A DNA stretch of 64,000 nt from Streptomyces sp. SAI-127 (GCF_029894425.1 NZ_JARXYJ010000003.1:1-64000), one strand, 5' to 3'. Numbered from the stretch's first letter, positions 19,352 through 28,161 are shown. Numbers and translations are program-made. The notes: a model not told the origin generated them from the sequence alone.

Positions 19352-20302
19352 ATGCCCCGGATCACGACGCCGAGCGACGGCACGGCCAGCGACAGACTGG
19401 AATGCTGGCGGGACGCCGTCAGCCGGAACCTCGTGCCCCTGGAGGTCCTGCCGCGCGAGAGCGCCGACTTCAGTGCATCACTGCACGCCGTGAGGGTCGG
19501 CCGGGTACAGATGTCGGTCATCTCGGCCGCGCCGCACAGCATCGCGCGCACCCGCCGGCACATCGCCTCCGACGCACCCGACTTCTTCCAGCTCACTGTG
19601 CAGCTGACCGGGCAGGGCGTGCTGACCCAGCGGGACCGCCAGGCCCAGGTGGGGCCGGGTGAACTGGTCATCTACGACACGCGCCGCCCGTTCACCTACG
19701 ACCTCCGCCAGTCCCACACCGGTCTGGTGCTGATGTTCCCACGGGCCATGCTGCCGTTGGCGGACCGGGATCTGGCGCGCGTGACGGCGACTCCGGTGCC
19801 CTGTCACGACGGCCTCGGTCAGGTCGTACTGCCTCTCCTGCACGGGTTGGCGCGGCAGATGGAGCACCTGGAGTCCCGCGGCACTCCGCGGCTCGCGGAC
19901 AACGTGGTCGACCTGGTCGGCACCCTGCTCGCGGAGTACGCCGACGCGGACCGGACAACCGAAGAGGCCGGCCCGGGCCTGCTCACTGAGCGCGTCCTCC
20001 TCTACATGGAGCAGCGGCTCGCCGACCCCGTGCTGAGCCCTGAGGGGATTGCGGCCGCCCACCGCATCTCCCGCCGCTATCTGTACAAGTTGCTGGCGGC
20101 GCAGGGGTACACGGTCTCGGGCTGGATCCGGGAGCAACGTCTTGCGCGCTGCCGACGCGACCTCACCGATCCGGCCCTGGACCACCTTCCCGTCGGTGTC
20201 ATCGGCGGGCGCTGGGGCTTCGCCGACCCGGCCCACTTCAGCCACGCCTTCAAGGCGGCGTACGGCATGAGTCCCCGGGCGGCGCGCAAGGCGCGTCCAT
20301 GA
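19352..20302 (+). CDS. AraC family transcriptional regulator
   Basis: A 316-residue activator. Residues ~20-200 are an AraC-binding-like sensor (YDTRRPFTYDLRQSHTGLVL). The C-terminal ~100 residues hold two HTH motifs: SPEGIAAAHRISRRYLYKLL, and IGGRWGFADPAHFSHAFKAA followed by the family ending YGMSPRAARKA. A strong GGGAGGAGAG site precedes the ATG. Divergence from the two-component monooxygenase suggests it activates that operon in response to the substrate or a product. Confidence 0.9.
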   Translation: MPRITTPSDGTASDRLECWRDAVSRNLVPLEVLPRESADFSASLHAVRVGRVQMSVISAAPHSIARTRRHIASDAPDFFQLTVQLTGQGVLTQRDRQAQVGPGELVIYDTRRPFTYDLRQSHTGLVLMFPRAMLPLADRDLARVTATPVPCHDGLGQVVLPLLHGLARQMEHLESRGTPRLADNVVDLVGTLLAEYADADRTTEEAGPGLLTERVLLYMEQRLADPVLSPEGIAAAHRISRRYLYKLLAAQGYTVSGWIREQRLARCRRDLTDPALDHLPVGVIGGRWGFADPAHFSHAFKAAYGMSPRAARKARP

Positions 20303-20453
20303 CCTCAGCCGGTGTGCGCTCAACACGCGAGGGCGCGGCGCGCTCCCTGGCCGAGCTGGTCAGGGCCCTTCAGTCACCCGCGAGCCGGAGAGATGAGGAC
20401 CGCTCTCGGCCTCCTGGAAACCTCCGTGCAGGGCCTCCACGACAGGACTCTTG

Positions 20454-20745
20454 ATGTCCGACAACCGGGGCGAGCCGTTGGACGAAGTGATGGAGCGCTA
20501 CATCGAGTTGTCCAGCCGGGCGGGCTGACGCTGGTGGCGGCCGCCCCGAGCGTCGGCGGGAGCCTGCTGGGGCTTGCCGCCGCACGGCAGTCCGCGCTCG
20601 TCGACCGCCGCACGGTCCTGTTCGCGCCGTCGGGGCCGAACCGGGACGACACGTCCGTCGAATGATCTCCGCCGAGACCGGCGGCGACTACCCGCGCCTG
20701 AACCAGGGCCGCCTGACCGAGCAGGAGCAGCAGATCGCCCATCAA
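20454..20745 (+). pseudogene. DnaB-like helicase fragment, frameshifted
   Basis: Three frames in turn give MSDNRGEPLDEVMERYIELS, then GGLTLVAAAPSVGGSLLGLA with LFAPSGPNRDD, then MISAETGGDYPRLNQGRLTE. Together they resemble the start of the DnaB-type ATPase domain of streptomycete replicative-helicase-like proteins, with a modified P-loop. At least two frameshifts are present. The fragment ends abruptly where an AsnC-like piece begins. Confidence 0.5.
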
Positions 20746-20749
20746 CTGA

Positions 20750-20984
20750 AAATTCGCCGGCGCACCCGGGCACGGTGGCGACCGCGCTGGCGCGCCACGA
20801 GGAACTGGCGGTGGTCGCGGCGACGACCGGCCCGACGAACCTGGTCGCCCACGCGCTGTGCCGGGACGCGGAGGCGCTCCACACGTACCTGACGCGGCGT
20901 TTGACGCGGTCGGCGATAACGCGCATCGAAACGGCTCCGTCGCTGCGCACGTACAAGGCTGCAGCGACACTGCGGACGTCCTGA
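20750..20984 (+). pseudogene. C-terminal fragment of an Lrp/AsnC family regulator
   Basis: One frame reads GTVATALARHEELAVVAATT followed by GPTNLVAHALCRDAEALHTY and ITRIETAPSLRTYK. This is the ligand-binding (RAM) half of an Lrp/AsnC protein, ending in a stop at the expected place. The DNA-binding half is missing and is replaced directly by the helicase-like debris. Confidence 0.65.
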
Positions 20985-21704
20985 CCTCCGCCCCGGCTCA
21001 GGTGGTGCCCGCATGCCCGCTACGACACCGGCACCACCGCCAGGTCACCACGAGTTATCAGCAGCTGGGGAGGACCGCTCTCAATTACGCACATCGGGCT
21101 GTCCTGCTCCGTGGCCGCGGCGGAACGCGGTTGCCGCAATCCCTCGCCGCGTCCGGTTCAGACGTCACGGCCCGGTACGTGGTGGGAAGACCAGCAGAGC
21201 CCAGAACCGGGGCTCGGTTCAGCGGCGGCCGAACGGCCACCAGCCCCGGCGTGTCCGGCTGCGTGGGGTAGCCGTCGGCCGTGATGGTGCTGGAGGTCGT
21301 GGCGGCGGCGGGGGATGCGCCGGGGGCCTGCGCCGTTCACAGGTGTTATTCACCATGCGTCCCGCCGGGTATGTGGTGTGGGCGCTTGTGAAAGACGTTG
21401 ATAGTTCGGAACTCATGATCTTCACGCCCTGGCGGGCTGAGCGGCTACGCCAAACCGTCGCTGGTGAGCGCTTGCTGTGCTCGTTCCAGAGCGCAGACCG
21501 CTCGGCAGGTGGCCTGCGATGCCACGGCGAAGCCTATGACCCGCTTCAGCCGTCCCCCGGACGCGACCGCACCAGGCCCATCAGTCCGCTCCGCCGACAA
21601 CACGCCGTGACATCTGCCGCGCGCTTCCCGCTCGTCTAACGTTGACTTCGGGGGTCCGCTGCTGCGGGCCCCGCTGAGCACCCGGTCAAGGTACGGGAGG
21701 CGCC
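20985..21704. other. No gene recognised
   Basis: About 720 bases between the AsnC fragment and the lipoprotein gene. The longest frame (21013-21639) is Arg/Gly/Pro-rich with no domain and no ribosome binding site. The last part should hold the lipoprotein promoter. Confidence 0.5.
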
Positions 21705-22442
21705 ATGCGCAGCGATCACGCCGCTCGGACTATTAAAGCCGCAGCGCTCATCTGCATCGTCTGCCTGGTTGGCGCCTGCAACCCCGGCACAGGATCCAGT
21801 CCGGAGACGAAAACTGGTGCATCAGCGCAGGCGGCCGCTTCGTCGGCTCCCGCCGCGGATCTTCCTTCCACCGGCCAACTGAGCTCGGCGCTATTGAATG
21901 CCGACGAGTTGGGGCCCGCCTTCACCCAAGAGCCGACCGCTAGTCCATCGCCCTCCAGGCCGGAAGACGGCAAGGACAGCCGATTCGAAGGCTGCCAGCC
22001 CTTGGCACGGCTGCTCAATGCAGACGATGAGCACCCGAACTATCCCGGGGCAACGGCGACATTCGCGAGTCGCAACGGACTGGCTACCGTGTTTGAAGCG
22101 CTGACCGCCCAGCCGCCCGACGTTCTCGACGCTGAGTATGGGCAAGCCAAACATGCTCTGGAAGCCTGTGACTCCATCATTCTGATGGCCGCTGGTCAAA
22201 CGATAAAGTTTTCGCTGACGCCGATTCGCTTTGGCGGCCCGGATTCGTCCGCTGTGCGCATGGATGCCCACCTTCGAGGAGTACTCATCAACGGCTATAT
22301 CGCGATCGAGCAGCTCAGCCAGAGTATCGCCCTGACATTTTCGTTCTTCCAAGTCGGCGGGGGCTCATCGCAGCTGGCGAGCGCCTTCTACCAGCGCGCC
22401 GCCGACAAAGCCCGGACAGCTCTCAACCTCCAACCGTCTTGA
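21705..22442 (+). CDS. Secreted lipoprotein, sensor-domain-like
   Basis: A 245-residue lipoprotein. The signal peptide (TIKAAALICIVCLVGAC) ends in lipobox LVGAC, followed by a Ser/Ala/Thr-rich linker. The folded part (FEGCQPLARLLN, HALEACDSIILMAAG, paired cysteines) resembles the PknH-like extracellular sensor domain of actinobacterial lipoproteins. GGGAGG precedes the ATG. Its GC content is lower than that of its neighbours, consistent with transfer. It should be anchored outside the membrane; its ligand is unknown. Confidence 0.8.
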   Translation: MRSDHAARTIKAAALICIVCLVGACNPGTGSSPETKTGASAQAAASSAPAADLPSTGQLSSALLNADELGPAFTQEPTASPSPSRPEDGKDSRFEGCQPLARLLNADDEHPNYPGATATFASRNGLATVFEALTAQPPDVLDAEYGQAKHALEACDSIILMAAGQTIKFSLTPIRFGGPDSSAVRMDAHLRGVLINGYIAIEQLSQSIALTFSFFQVGGGSSQLASAFYQRAADKARTALNLQPS

Positions 22443-22534
22443 TCACTAGCATCGGCACAACCGCGACAGACGCGTGAGCATGAGCCTATGAGCACGCGCT
22501 AATCTGCTCCTCACCGCGGAGGCTGCCCGTACTG

Positions 22535-22645
22535 CTCCTGGCCATGGCCGACACGATCTCTACCTGCGACCCATCGTGATCTACGGCGCCACCCTGAACG
22601 ATGGCCCGCATCGACGAGGCGTTGCGCGCCGCCCTGGACCTGTAG
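22535..22645 (+). pseudogene. Remnant of a MazF/PemK-like toxin gene
   Basis: The end of this stretch encodes MARIDEALRAALDL and a stop. This nearly matches the last codons of the intact toxin gene at 61591-61887 (MARVDQALRAALDL), and the similarity continues into the downstream untranslated bases. Upstream, LRPIVIYGATLN corresponds to LRVTRFDGAKLL of the toxin, with a deletion between. Only about the last third survives. Confidence 0.7.
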
Positions 22646-22815
22646 TCGCCCGCACCAGAGAACCGGTGCTGCGATGCCGAGGTCATACGGAGGCCGCCCC
22701 AAAGGCCTGCCGGTTCGACGACCTTCGTCTTCTCCGACCAGCACAGCGGCAAGCGGGCCGCTCGTGACCAGCCGCTCGTAGGCACCGGCACCGGCACCGG
22801 CGGAGAGTCCGAGCG

Positions 22816-22901
22816 CTGTTACGCACCTTCGGGTGACGGCCCTCGCAGCTGCTGGGGGGCGCGTCCCGGCGGTCGCGGGGGACGGCCAAGGCCCATACGG
22901 G
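22816..22901. repeat. 86-bp dispersed repeat, copy 1
   Basis: Starts CTGTTACGCACCTTCGGGTG and ends CCCATACGGG. It aligns without gaps to 63511-63596. On the minus strand both copies read PV(W/Y)ALAP..DRR..PP..., ending RHPKVRN. The conservation may therefore reflect an old coding segment, or a structured or regulatory element. Confidence 0.65.
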
Positions 22902-23092
22902 GGCGTCTGCATGGCGGGCCTCCTTCGATGCGTTTTCGGCACCGCAAGCCGAGAGATGGGTAGCGGTCGCACCGCGCACCATCTCACCGGCGCTGGACCC
23001 CGACGCGTCCCAGGAGGCGTGGGAGTGTCTGTACGACGGCCGCATCGCGACGAGGAAAGCACTCCTGCGTGCCGGGCCCTGCATGGTGACGC

Positions 23093-23984
23093 TTACTGGC
23101 TCTAACAAAAGCGAGTTGATCATGTGACTGTCGGTCTGGTTGCTCGTTGATGAGGGCATGGGGAAGCGTCAGTCGCGGCCGTGGATCGTGTCGGACGAAC
23201 TGTGGTCGATGATCGAGCCGTTGTTGCCAGAGCCGGCGCCGTAGCTGGTGGAGGGACGGCCGCGAGTGCCCGACCGGCAGGCCTTGTGCGGCATCCTGTT
23301 CGTGCTGCACACCGGGATCCAGTGGGAGTACCTGCCCCAGGAGCTGGGCTTCGGCTCGGGCATGACCTGCTGGCGCCGCCTCGCTGCCTGGAACGAGGCC
23401 GGCGTCTGGGAGAAGCTGCACCAACTGCTGCTGAACAAGCTTCGGTCGAAGAACCAGCTGGACTGGTCGCGGGCGGTGATCGACTCCTCCCACGTCCGGG
23501 CCGCACGCAGGGGCCCAAAAGCGGTCCCAGCCCGGTTGACCGCGCACGTCCGGGCAGCAAACACCACATCATCACCGACGGGCAGGGCATCCCGCTCGCG
23601 GTGTCACTGACCGGCGGAAACCGCAACGACGTCACCCAACTCCTGCCCCTGCTGGACAAGATCCCGGCAGTGGCGGGCGTCGTCGGCCGACCGCGTCGGC
23701 GGCCCGACATACTCTTCGCGGACCGCGGCTACGACCACGACAAGTACCGCCGGCTCCTGCGGCAACGCGGCATCCAGCCTGCGATCGCCGAACGGGGACA
23801 GCCGCACGGCACCGGTCTGGGCACTTTCCGCTGGGTCGTCGAGCGGACGATCTCCTGGCTGCACGGCTTCCGGCGCCTGCGCATCCGCTGGGAACGCCGC
23901 GACGACATCCACGAAGCCTTCCTCGGAATCGCCGTTTGCCTGATCACCCACCGCCACGTCCAGAGGCTTTGTTAGGGCCAGTAA
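23093..23984 (+). mobile_element. IS5 family (IS427-type) insertion sequence, inactive
   Basis: Bounded by inverted repeats TTACTGGCTCTAACAAA (left) and its complement with one mismatch (right, 23968-23984), giving about 890 bp. It contains one transposase gene in two frames. The length and the two-frame layout fit the IS427 group. Confidence 0.8.
23158..23975 (+). pseudogene. IS5 family transposase with in-frame amber codon
   Basis: The first frame reads MGKRQSRPWIVSDELWSMIE, then meets TAG at 23242, then continues QALCGILFVLHTGIQWEYLP. At CCCAAAAG (about 23514-23521) a -1 shift leads into the second frame, GPSPVDRARPGSKHHIITDG, which carries the rest of the DDE domain and ends WERRDDIHEAFLGIAVCLIT. 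Programmed -1 slippage is normal for this group, so the amber codon is the real defect. The related element at 51 kb has no such stop. Confidence 0.85.
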
Positions 23985-24133
23985 CTCAGGCCGGAACCCG
24001 CATCACCTGGACGATCCAACCAGCCCTCTTCCTGCCCCTCACACACCGCCAGGGCCTCGACATCCCAGCCTGCGCGAACCAGTTCAAGCCCCGTAGGGCC
24101 TTCACAGGTGCTGCTTCTCATTAGAGTGCCCGC

Positions 24134-24553
24134 ATGACCGACTCAGACGTACGCGGGACGAGACGCAGGCTCAGGCGCATCGAAGATCTCACCGACGTGT
24201 ACGACTTCCTGGAGGAAGTACGACTCCGTCCGGGCATGTGGGTCCGCAGCAACTCCTTGCAGCACCTGGACTCCATGCTCACCGGCTACCGCCTTGCGCT
24301 AGGGATCCACGACATCGCGGAGCCGTTCGACTTCTGGACCCCAGGCAGCCAGAGCCGCTTCTCTGAGTGGCTATGTCAGCGCCAGTGCCGCCCTTCCTCC
24401 CTCGGCTGGGCCGCAGAGATCGAACGTGAAGCAGAGCGGTCCGGCAGGCCCGCCATGGAGATGTTCTTCGAGCTCCTGGACGAGTTCCGAGCCGATGCCA
24501 AGCCCGACAGGCACTCTCGGGCAGAGACCCAACAGGCCCACGTTTCAGACTGA
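24134..24553 (+). CDS. Conserved hypothetical protein
   Basis: A 139-residue soluble protein. The N-terminus DLTDVYDFLEEVRLRPGMWV and the middle LDSMLTGYRLALGIHDIAEP resemble a small streptomycete family often found near immunity-type genes; I cannot name it. The ATG follows a TAGAGT -10 element by six bases, so the transcript is probably leaderless. It lies just outside the right end of the IS element. Confidence 0.7.
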   Translation: MTDSDVRGTRRRLRRIEDLTDVYDFLEEVRLRPGMWVRSNSLQHLDSMLTGYRLALGIHDIAEPFDFWTPGSQSRFSEWLCQRQCRPSSLGWAAEIEREAERSGRPAMEMFFELLDEFRADAKPDRHSRAETQQAHVSD

Positions 24554-24666
24554 GTTACAAATTTCTCAACTGGTTCAAACCCCGGCTGCGCCCCGCTCCG
24601 CCGGCCGCGCATCCCGGCTCTGGCTGCGCCCGCGCTCCTGCCTTCGGCCCGCTCGGCGCTGCCGCC

Positions 24667-24980
24667 GCCGACGCGCGCCCACATGTGGATAGGGCCGGTG
24701 GCCATGAGCCGATCACTCTATAGACCGGCCAGCGGTCAAGACGATGCCTCCGGCGGGGATGGGCCGGGGCACCGGGTGGAGGGGCGCCGTTCCCGGCTGC
24801 GGGCCCGTAGTGGCGTGCGCGGAGTGCTCCCATCGCGTCCACCGTCGACCCAAGCAGAGCCGAGAAGACGTGGCACATGGCGTCCAGGTCGTTCGTACAG
24901 TGGCGCGCTCCACCTGGACGCCATGAACCACGCCCGCTCCACGGTGTGTGGGTCGACGGCGGACGGGATGGGAGCTGGGG
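24667..24980. repeat. ~310-bp dispersed repeat with a 150-bp hairpin, copy 1
   Basis: Matches 30080-30390 over its whole length, starting GACGCGCGCCCAC. Inside, 24826-24975 folds on itself. The outer arms 24826-24852 and 24949-24975 pair (GCTCCCATC...GTCGACCCA), and the inner arms 24870-24889 and 24912-24931 pair (GTGG..CATGGCGTCCAGGT) around a 22-base loop. No reading frame is convincing on either strand. It could be a MITE-like element or a structured RNA. Confidence 0.8.
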
Positions 24981-25073
24981 TGAGCGGTGGGTCGAGGAGG
25001 GAAGCGGGTGCGGCTTGGCACGGGCCTGTACCGTGAGCGCCGCAGACCTCGGTGAAGGATTGAGTGAGTGCCC

Positions 25074-25238
25074 ATGCAGGTGATCAGACGGGTCGTTGCC
25101 GGCGCCTTCCTGCTCTGCGGTGCCTTGCTCGGTGCGCGGGAACTCCAGCGGCAGGCTTCCAGCCGCAGCGGGAAGAATACCCTGATGGGGCTTGCACTCG
25201 TCCTGTGCGCTGTCGGAGTGCTGATCAGCCAGGCATAG
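25074..25238 (+). CDS. Tiny membrane protein (54 aa)
   Basis: Encodes a 54-residue protein with two hydrophobic segments (VVAGAFLLCGALLGA and MGLALVLCAVGVLI) joined by a charged loop (RELQRQASSRSGKN). It starts 98 bases after the large hairpin. A possible -10 hexamer TACCGT lies at about 25029. No strong ribosome binding site is seen. A gene of similar size and topology stands in the same place after the second hairpin. Function unknown. Confidence 0.55.
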   Translation: MQVIRRVVAGAFLLCGALLGARELQRQASSRSGKNTLMGLALVLCAVGVLISQA

Positions 25239-25339
25239 CGGGGGGTTCGTCTTCTACGTGACGACCGGACTGCTGCGGGGATCACTCCTCGTCGGTGAAC
25301 CGAGGCTGGCACCCACCCGCATATGCGATCTTCCAAGCT

Positions 25340-25369
25340 GGTTGCTGTACAGCATGGAGTACAGCAACC
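25340..25369. promoter_or_regulatory. Perfect 11-bp inverted repeat, operator-like
   Basis: GGTTGCTGTAC and GTACAGCAACC are separated by eight bases. The half-site GTACAGCA also occurs twice in direct orientation. It looks like a repressor operator of the TetR or GntR kind, or a small terminator for the upstream tiny gene. No adjacent regulator gene was found. Confidence 0.45.
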
Positions 25370-25502
25370 GTCGTGGCCACAACTGACCGCCACAAGACCC
25401 ACGTGACCGTCTGACGTGGCCAGTAGACCGTAGCAACTGCCCCGCCTGTAGTTCGCATCGAGATGACAGGTCAGCGCGGGCCGAGGGGGACGGTGTCGAA
25501 GG

Positions 25503-25588
25503 TGGCCACGGCCCGGATTCGAGCCGGGGTTTCCGCGTCGGGGCGAACCCGAGCGCGACGTCCTGGGCCGCTAAACGACTCATGGCCA
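25503..25588 (-). tRNA. tRNA-like sequence lacking a normal anticodon loop
   Basis: On the minus strand, TGGCCATG pairs with CGTGGCCA as an acceptor-like stem. TCGTTTAGCGGCCCAGGACG is a near match to a tRNA-Glu D arm, and CCCGG-CTCGAAT-CCGGG is a perfect T arm. Between them, where a 7-base anticodon loop should be, TCGCG and CGCGG enclose a second stem (TCGGG/CCCGA) with a 5-base loop. So it looks like a tRNA-derived structure that cannot decode normally: a decayed tRNA, an attachment site, or a tRNA mimic. Confidence 0.4.
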
Positions 25589-25767
25589 GGCGGATCGTAC
25601 CGGCTCAGAGACTCGCGAGCCCACCTCTTTTCGAGGGGTGACGCCTCATGGCACCGGCTCAGATCGAGCTCATACCGGGCATGGATGGCCATCTGCTCCC
25701 TTGATCGTCAAATACGGCCAAATCGCGACCTACTGCGATCCGGTCAGATTCGCTCACACTCAAGAAC

Positions 25768-26235
25768 ATGGGGGCGATAAGGGATCGTGATACGCACTTA
25801 TGCCATCGCTGCGGGGTAACGAGCCCCACCGTGCGCGGGCGCGGGCGGATCGACCTGATGACTAGATTCTGCGAGACCTGCTGGAACGTCTTCGCCAACG
25901 AGATGGCCGTGACCGATGGCGCCACCGCTCCGCAGGGGCCGGACACGGATCCCGACGACGTGTCATGGATCGAGCCTCCGATTTGCTCTAGGTGCGGTGC
26001 TTTTGTGCGCATCTACCCGACCACGTACGACCGGTGGGTCAGCCTCGCTGCGGTGGAGATGCCCGCCAAGGCCGTCCCAGAGCCCTTCCGTTGGCGCCTG
26101 ATGAGGCTGCCCGACCTATCCCGCGTCACGACCGAGATCGTGGCTGTACGGGTCCGTGGAGTCGATCCGTTGCCCGGCGAGCCTGTCGTGCCGGCTCACC
26201 GCATGATGTGCGTGCCCGAGTGGGGCGAGCTGTAG
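25768..26235 (+). CDS. DUF6083-type zinc-ribbon protein
   Basis: A 155-residue protein with two cysteine-pair knuckles (CHRCG..., CETCW, then CSRCGAF) that probably bind zinc, followed by the family block YDRWVSLAAVEMPAKAVP and VRVRGVDPLPGEPVVPAHR. This pattern is typical of DUF6083, which is confined to streptomycetes and relatives and has no known role. It lies in the small-gene accessory cluster. Confidence 0.75.
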   Translation: MGAIRDRDTHLCHRCGVTSPTVRGRGRIDLMTRFCETCWNVFANEMAVTDGATAPQGPDTDPDDVSWIEPPICSRCGAFVRIYPTTYDRWVSLAAVEMPAKAVPEPFRWRLMRLPDLSRVTTEIVAVRVRGVDPLPGEPVVPAHRMMCVPEWGEL

Positions 26236-26399
26236 ATCACGGCGGAGAGCCAGCCCGTGCCCCCAGCATGCCGGATCGAGCGGCAATCGGCGGGGAACAA
26301 CGGGAGCCCCGGTGAGCGTCCCGAGAACCGACAGGTCAGCGTCTCGCCAGCTCAACCCCCATCCGCATACGCGATCTTCCAAACTGGAGCCTGACTGGG

Positions 26400-27044
26400 C
26401 TAACGGAGAGCAAGGACGACACCGCACAGCGCGGACCCAAGAGAGACGCCCAGCAAGGCCATGGCGATCACCGAGAAGGAAACCCGTCTCCCAGGCTGTC
26501 CGCCGTGAAGTTGCCGACCCGCTCGCCGCAGGTGAGCGCGGAGTTCGTCTTCGCAAAATCGCGAAAAGTCGAAGAGGCGATCCCACAGCACATCTTCGAA
26601 CCACAGGAGCTCGAACCTTTGATCCTGCCGGGTCTCCAGCACCAGTCTGCAATTGCCACGTGACGGAGAGGTGCGGTACATGCGCCGTAGATCCTCGTGC
26701 AGCACGATCGCACGACGAAACGGGCCGTACAGCATGATCTCTCCCGACTGCAGGACAAGGCGAATTTGCGAGCACTGCCACAGGGCGGCTGCCTGCAACA
26801 GAAGGATCGCCCCCACCATCGCGGCAGTTATTTGATGCCCTGGCCGAGGACCCCAGCGCAGCGCTTCCAGGACGGCCAGAACAGTGAAGCCCACGGCCGT
26901 ACATCGGGCCAACAGGACGCGAACCCAGCGTCGCAACACGACTTGGCCATCCCGCTGTGGTCGAAAGACCCGCAGCTGGCGCACAACAGGTGTGGCCGGG
27001 CCGTACCAGCCGTCCAGCACACAATCCGCTGCGGTTCGCGCCAT
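26400..27044 (-). CDS. Membrane protein with PH-like domain
   Basis: About 214 residues. Two N-terminal membrane segments (VGFTVLAVLEALRWG, ITAAMVGAILLLQAAALWQ) are followed by a small beta-rich domain (IMLYGPFRRAIVLHEDLRRM, LVLETRQDQRFELLWFED) like the bacterial PH domains attached to membranes, and a last segment FSVIAMALLGVSLGSALCGV. The start at MARTAADCVLDGWYG is a guess; the frame stays open to 27191. The protein at 31084 has a similar build. Confidence 0.6.
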   Translation of the reverse strand: MARTAADCVLDGWYGPATPVVRQLRVFRPQRDGQVVLRRWVRVLLARCTAVGFTVLAVLEALRWGPRPGHQITAAMVGAILLLQAAALWQCSQIRLVLQSGEIMLYGPFRRAIVLHEDLRRMYRTSPSRGNCRLVLETRQDQRFELLWFEDVLWDRLFDFSRFCEDELRAHLRRAGRQLHGGQPGRRVSFSVIAMALLGVSLGSALCGVVLALR

Positions 27045-27285
27045 TGCCGCAGAGTATCCGTTGCGGGGAACCCCAGAGACGGCACGGTTGTAGAGCATGG
27101 AAGTTCCGCAACCCTGACATTCACCCAGCGCATGAGCGCCCTCCCGGGGCCGTTTTCGGGCCGTGGAAGGGCGTTCAACGATGACCGACATCGACAGCTA
27201 CCGACAGCTCAGCAGCAGGTCAGGGCGTTGATCGATAAGGTGGCCGCAGGTCACGGCCGCCGGTGATCAGTTGTGGCTGTGCAGA

Positions 27286-27693
27286 TCACGCAGCGCCGAG
27301 CTGAGCGGCCAGGAACACTGCTGCCACCGAGGGGCGGACTGCGTACGTTGCGCCCGCGCTCCCCTCAGGAGCCTCCCACCAGTAGAACGGAAGCCGCCGT
27401 CCACTGTTGCTGTGTCCCTTGTTCATTCCCCTCACCACGCCGGCCACGCGCTGCGCCGGAGCGCCCTCATTGGGACCGCTCAGGGCCACATCCACTAGCT
27501 CCGTGCAGTGGATCTTCCGGCCAGGGTTGCGCAGCAGGTACTCGAGCATCTGCCGGGCCTGCGGTGCGAGTTCAGCCAAGAACCTCGTAGCGCGCTCCAA
27601 GTCCTCCGGGCCCCATTCCGGGGCACCGTTGTGCCCCTCTTCGCCAGAGTGCTCAGCCCATCGCGGATCAGCTTCAGACAGATACTCCGTCAT
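27286..27693 (-). CDS. DUF6416-like protein
   Basis: A 135-residue soluble protein. The central part, ARQMLEYLLRNPGRKIHCTE then VAGVVRGMNKGHSNSGRRLP and FYWWE, matches the winged-helix-like DUF6416 pattern found with streptomycete accessory genes. Function unknown. Confidence 0.65.
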   Translation of the reverse strand: MTEYLSEADPRWAEHSGEEGHNGAPEWGPEDLERATRFLAELAPQARQMLEYLLRNPGRKIHCTELVDVALSGPNEGAPAQRVAGVVRGMNKGHSNSGRRLPFYWWEAPEGSAGATYAVRPSVAAVFLAAQLGAA

Positions 27694-27810
27694 GCGTGCC
27701 CCAACATTCGTCCCAGCGTGTGTGTCGTTCGCACCGTACAGATCCGCCAGGACACGACGTGTCGAATCCGTGTCAAAGTTCTCCCGGCAAGCGGCTAAGT
27801 CGGGGAAAAG

Positions 27811-28161
27811 TCACAGGTCAAGAGGAAGTCGGGGCGAGTCATCGGCGTAGGTCCATTCCTCAATGACCCAGGCATCGGACGCAGTTGATCGCCACGCGAC
27901 GTATCCAGGTGACATGGTGGCCAGCTGGGAAAGCGATGGGTCCAGGTCCACGACGTGCTGGAGGTGGAGGACCGACGAGGCACCAGCACCGTTGGGATCG
28001 TGGACGCTGTCGCTCGCGAGCCAGTCGTCCTCGTCATCGTGGATCACGGTCAGGGCCGGGAACTCCCCGGCGGAGACAGTCCTTTGGATGATCGCGAGCA
28101 AGTCGTGAGGGAAGACCTCCTCTTCAAACGGCCAGCTCAGCTGAGGCTGCATAGATCCCAT
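27811..28161 (-). CDS. Conserved hypothetical protein
   Basis: About 116 residues starting MGSMQPQLSWPFEEEVFPHD. Further marks are LTVIHDDEDDWLASDSVHDP and HVVDLDPSLSQLATMSPGYV. I recall similar actinobacterial proteins of unknown role with the order DWL-x-D-x-V-x-DPN. Acidic and soluble, with no signal. It lies in a minus-strand pair with the DUF6959 gene, 49 bases apart. Confidence 0.6.
   Translation of the reverse strand: MGSMQPQLSWPFEEEVFPHDLLAIIQRTVSAGEFPALTVIHDDEDDWLASDSVHDPNGAGASSVLHLQHVVDLDPSLSQLATMSPGYVAWRSTASDAWVIEEWTYADDSPRLPLDL

Noticed and set aside
21013..21639. 208-codon frame after the AsnC fragment
   Set aside because: Low-complexity Arg/Gly/Pro composition, no domain, no ribosome binding site.
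24560..24666. tRNA-like GGTTCAAACC near 24573
   Set aside because: The T-arm-like string has no matching acceptor or D arm.
24713..25402. Long minus-strand frame across the first hairpin repeat
   Set aside because: The paired frame over the second copy is in a different phase with dissimilar peptide, so conservation follows the DNA structure and not a protein.
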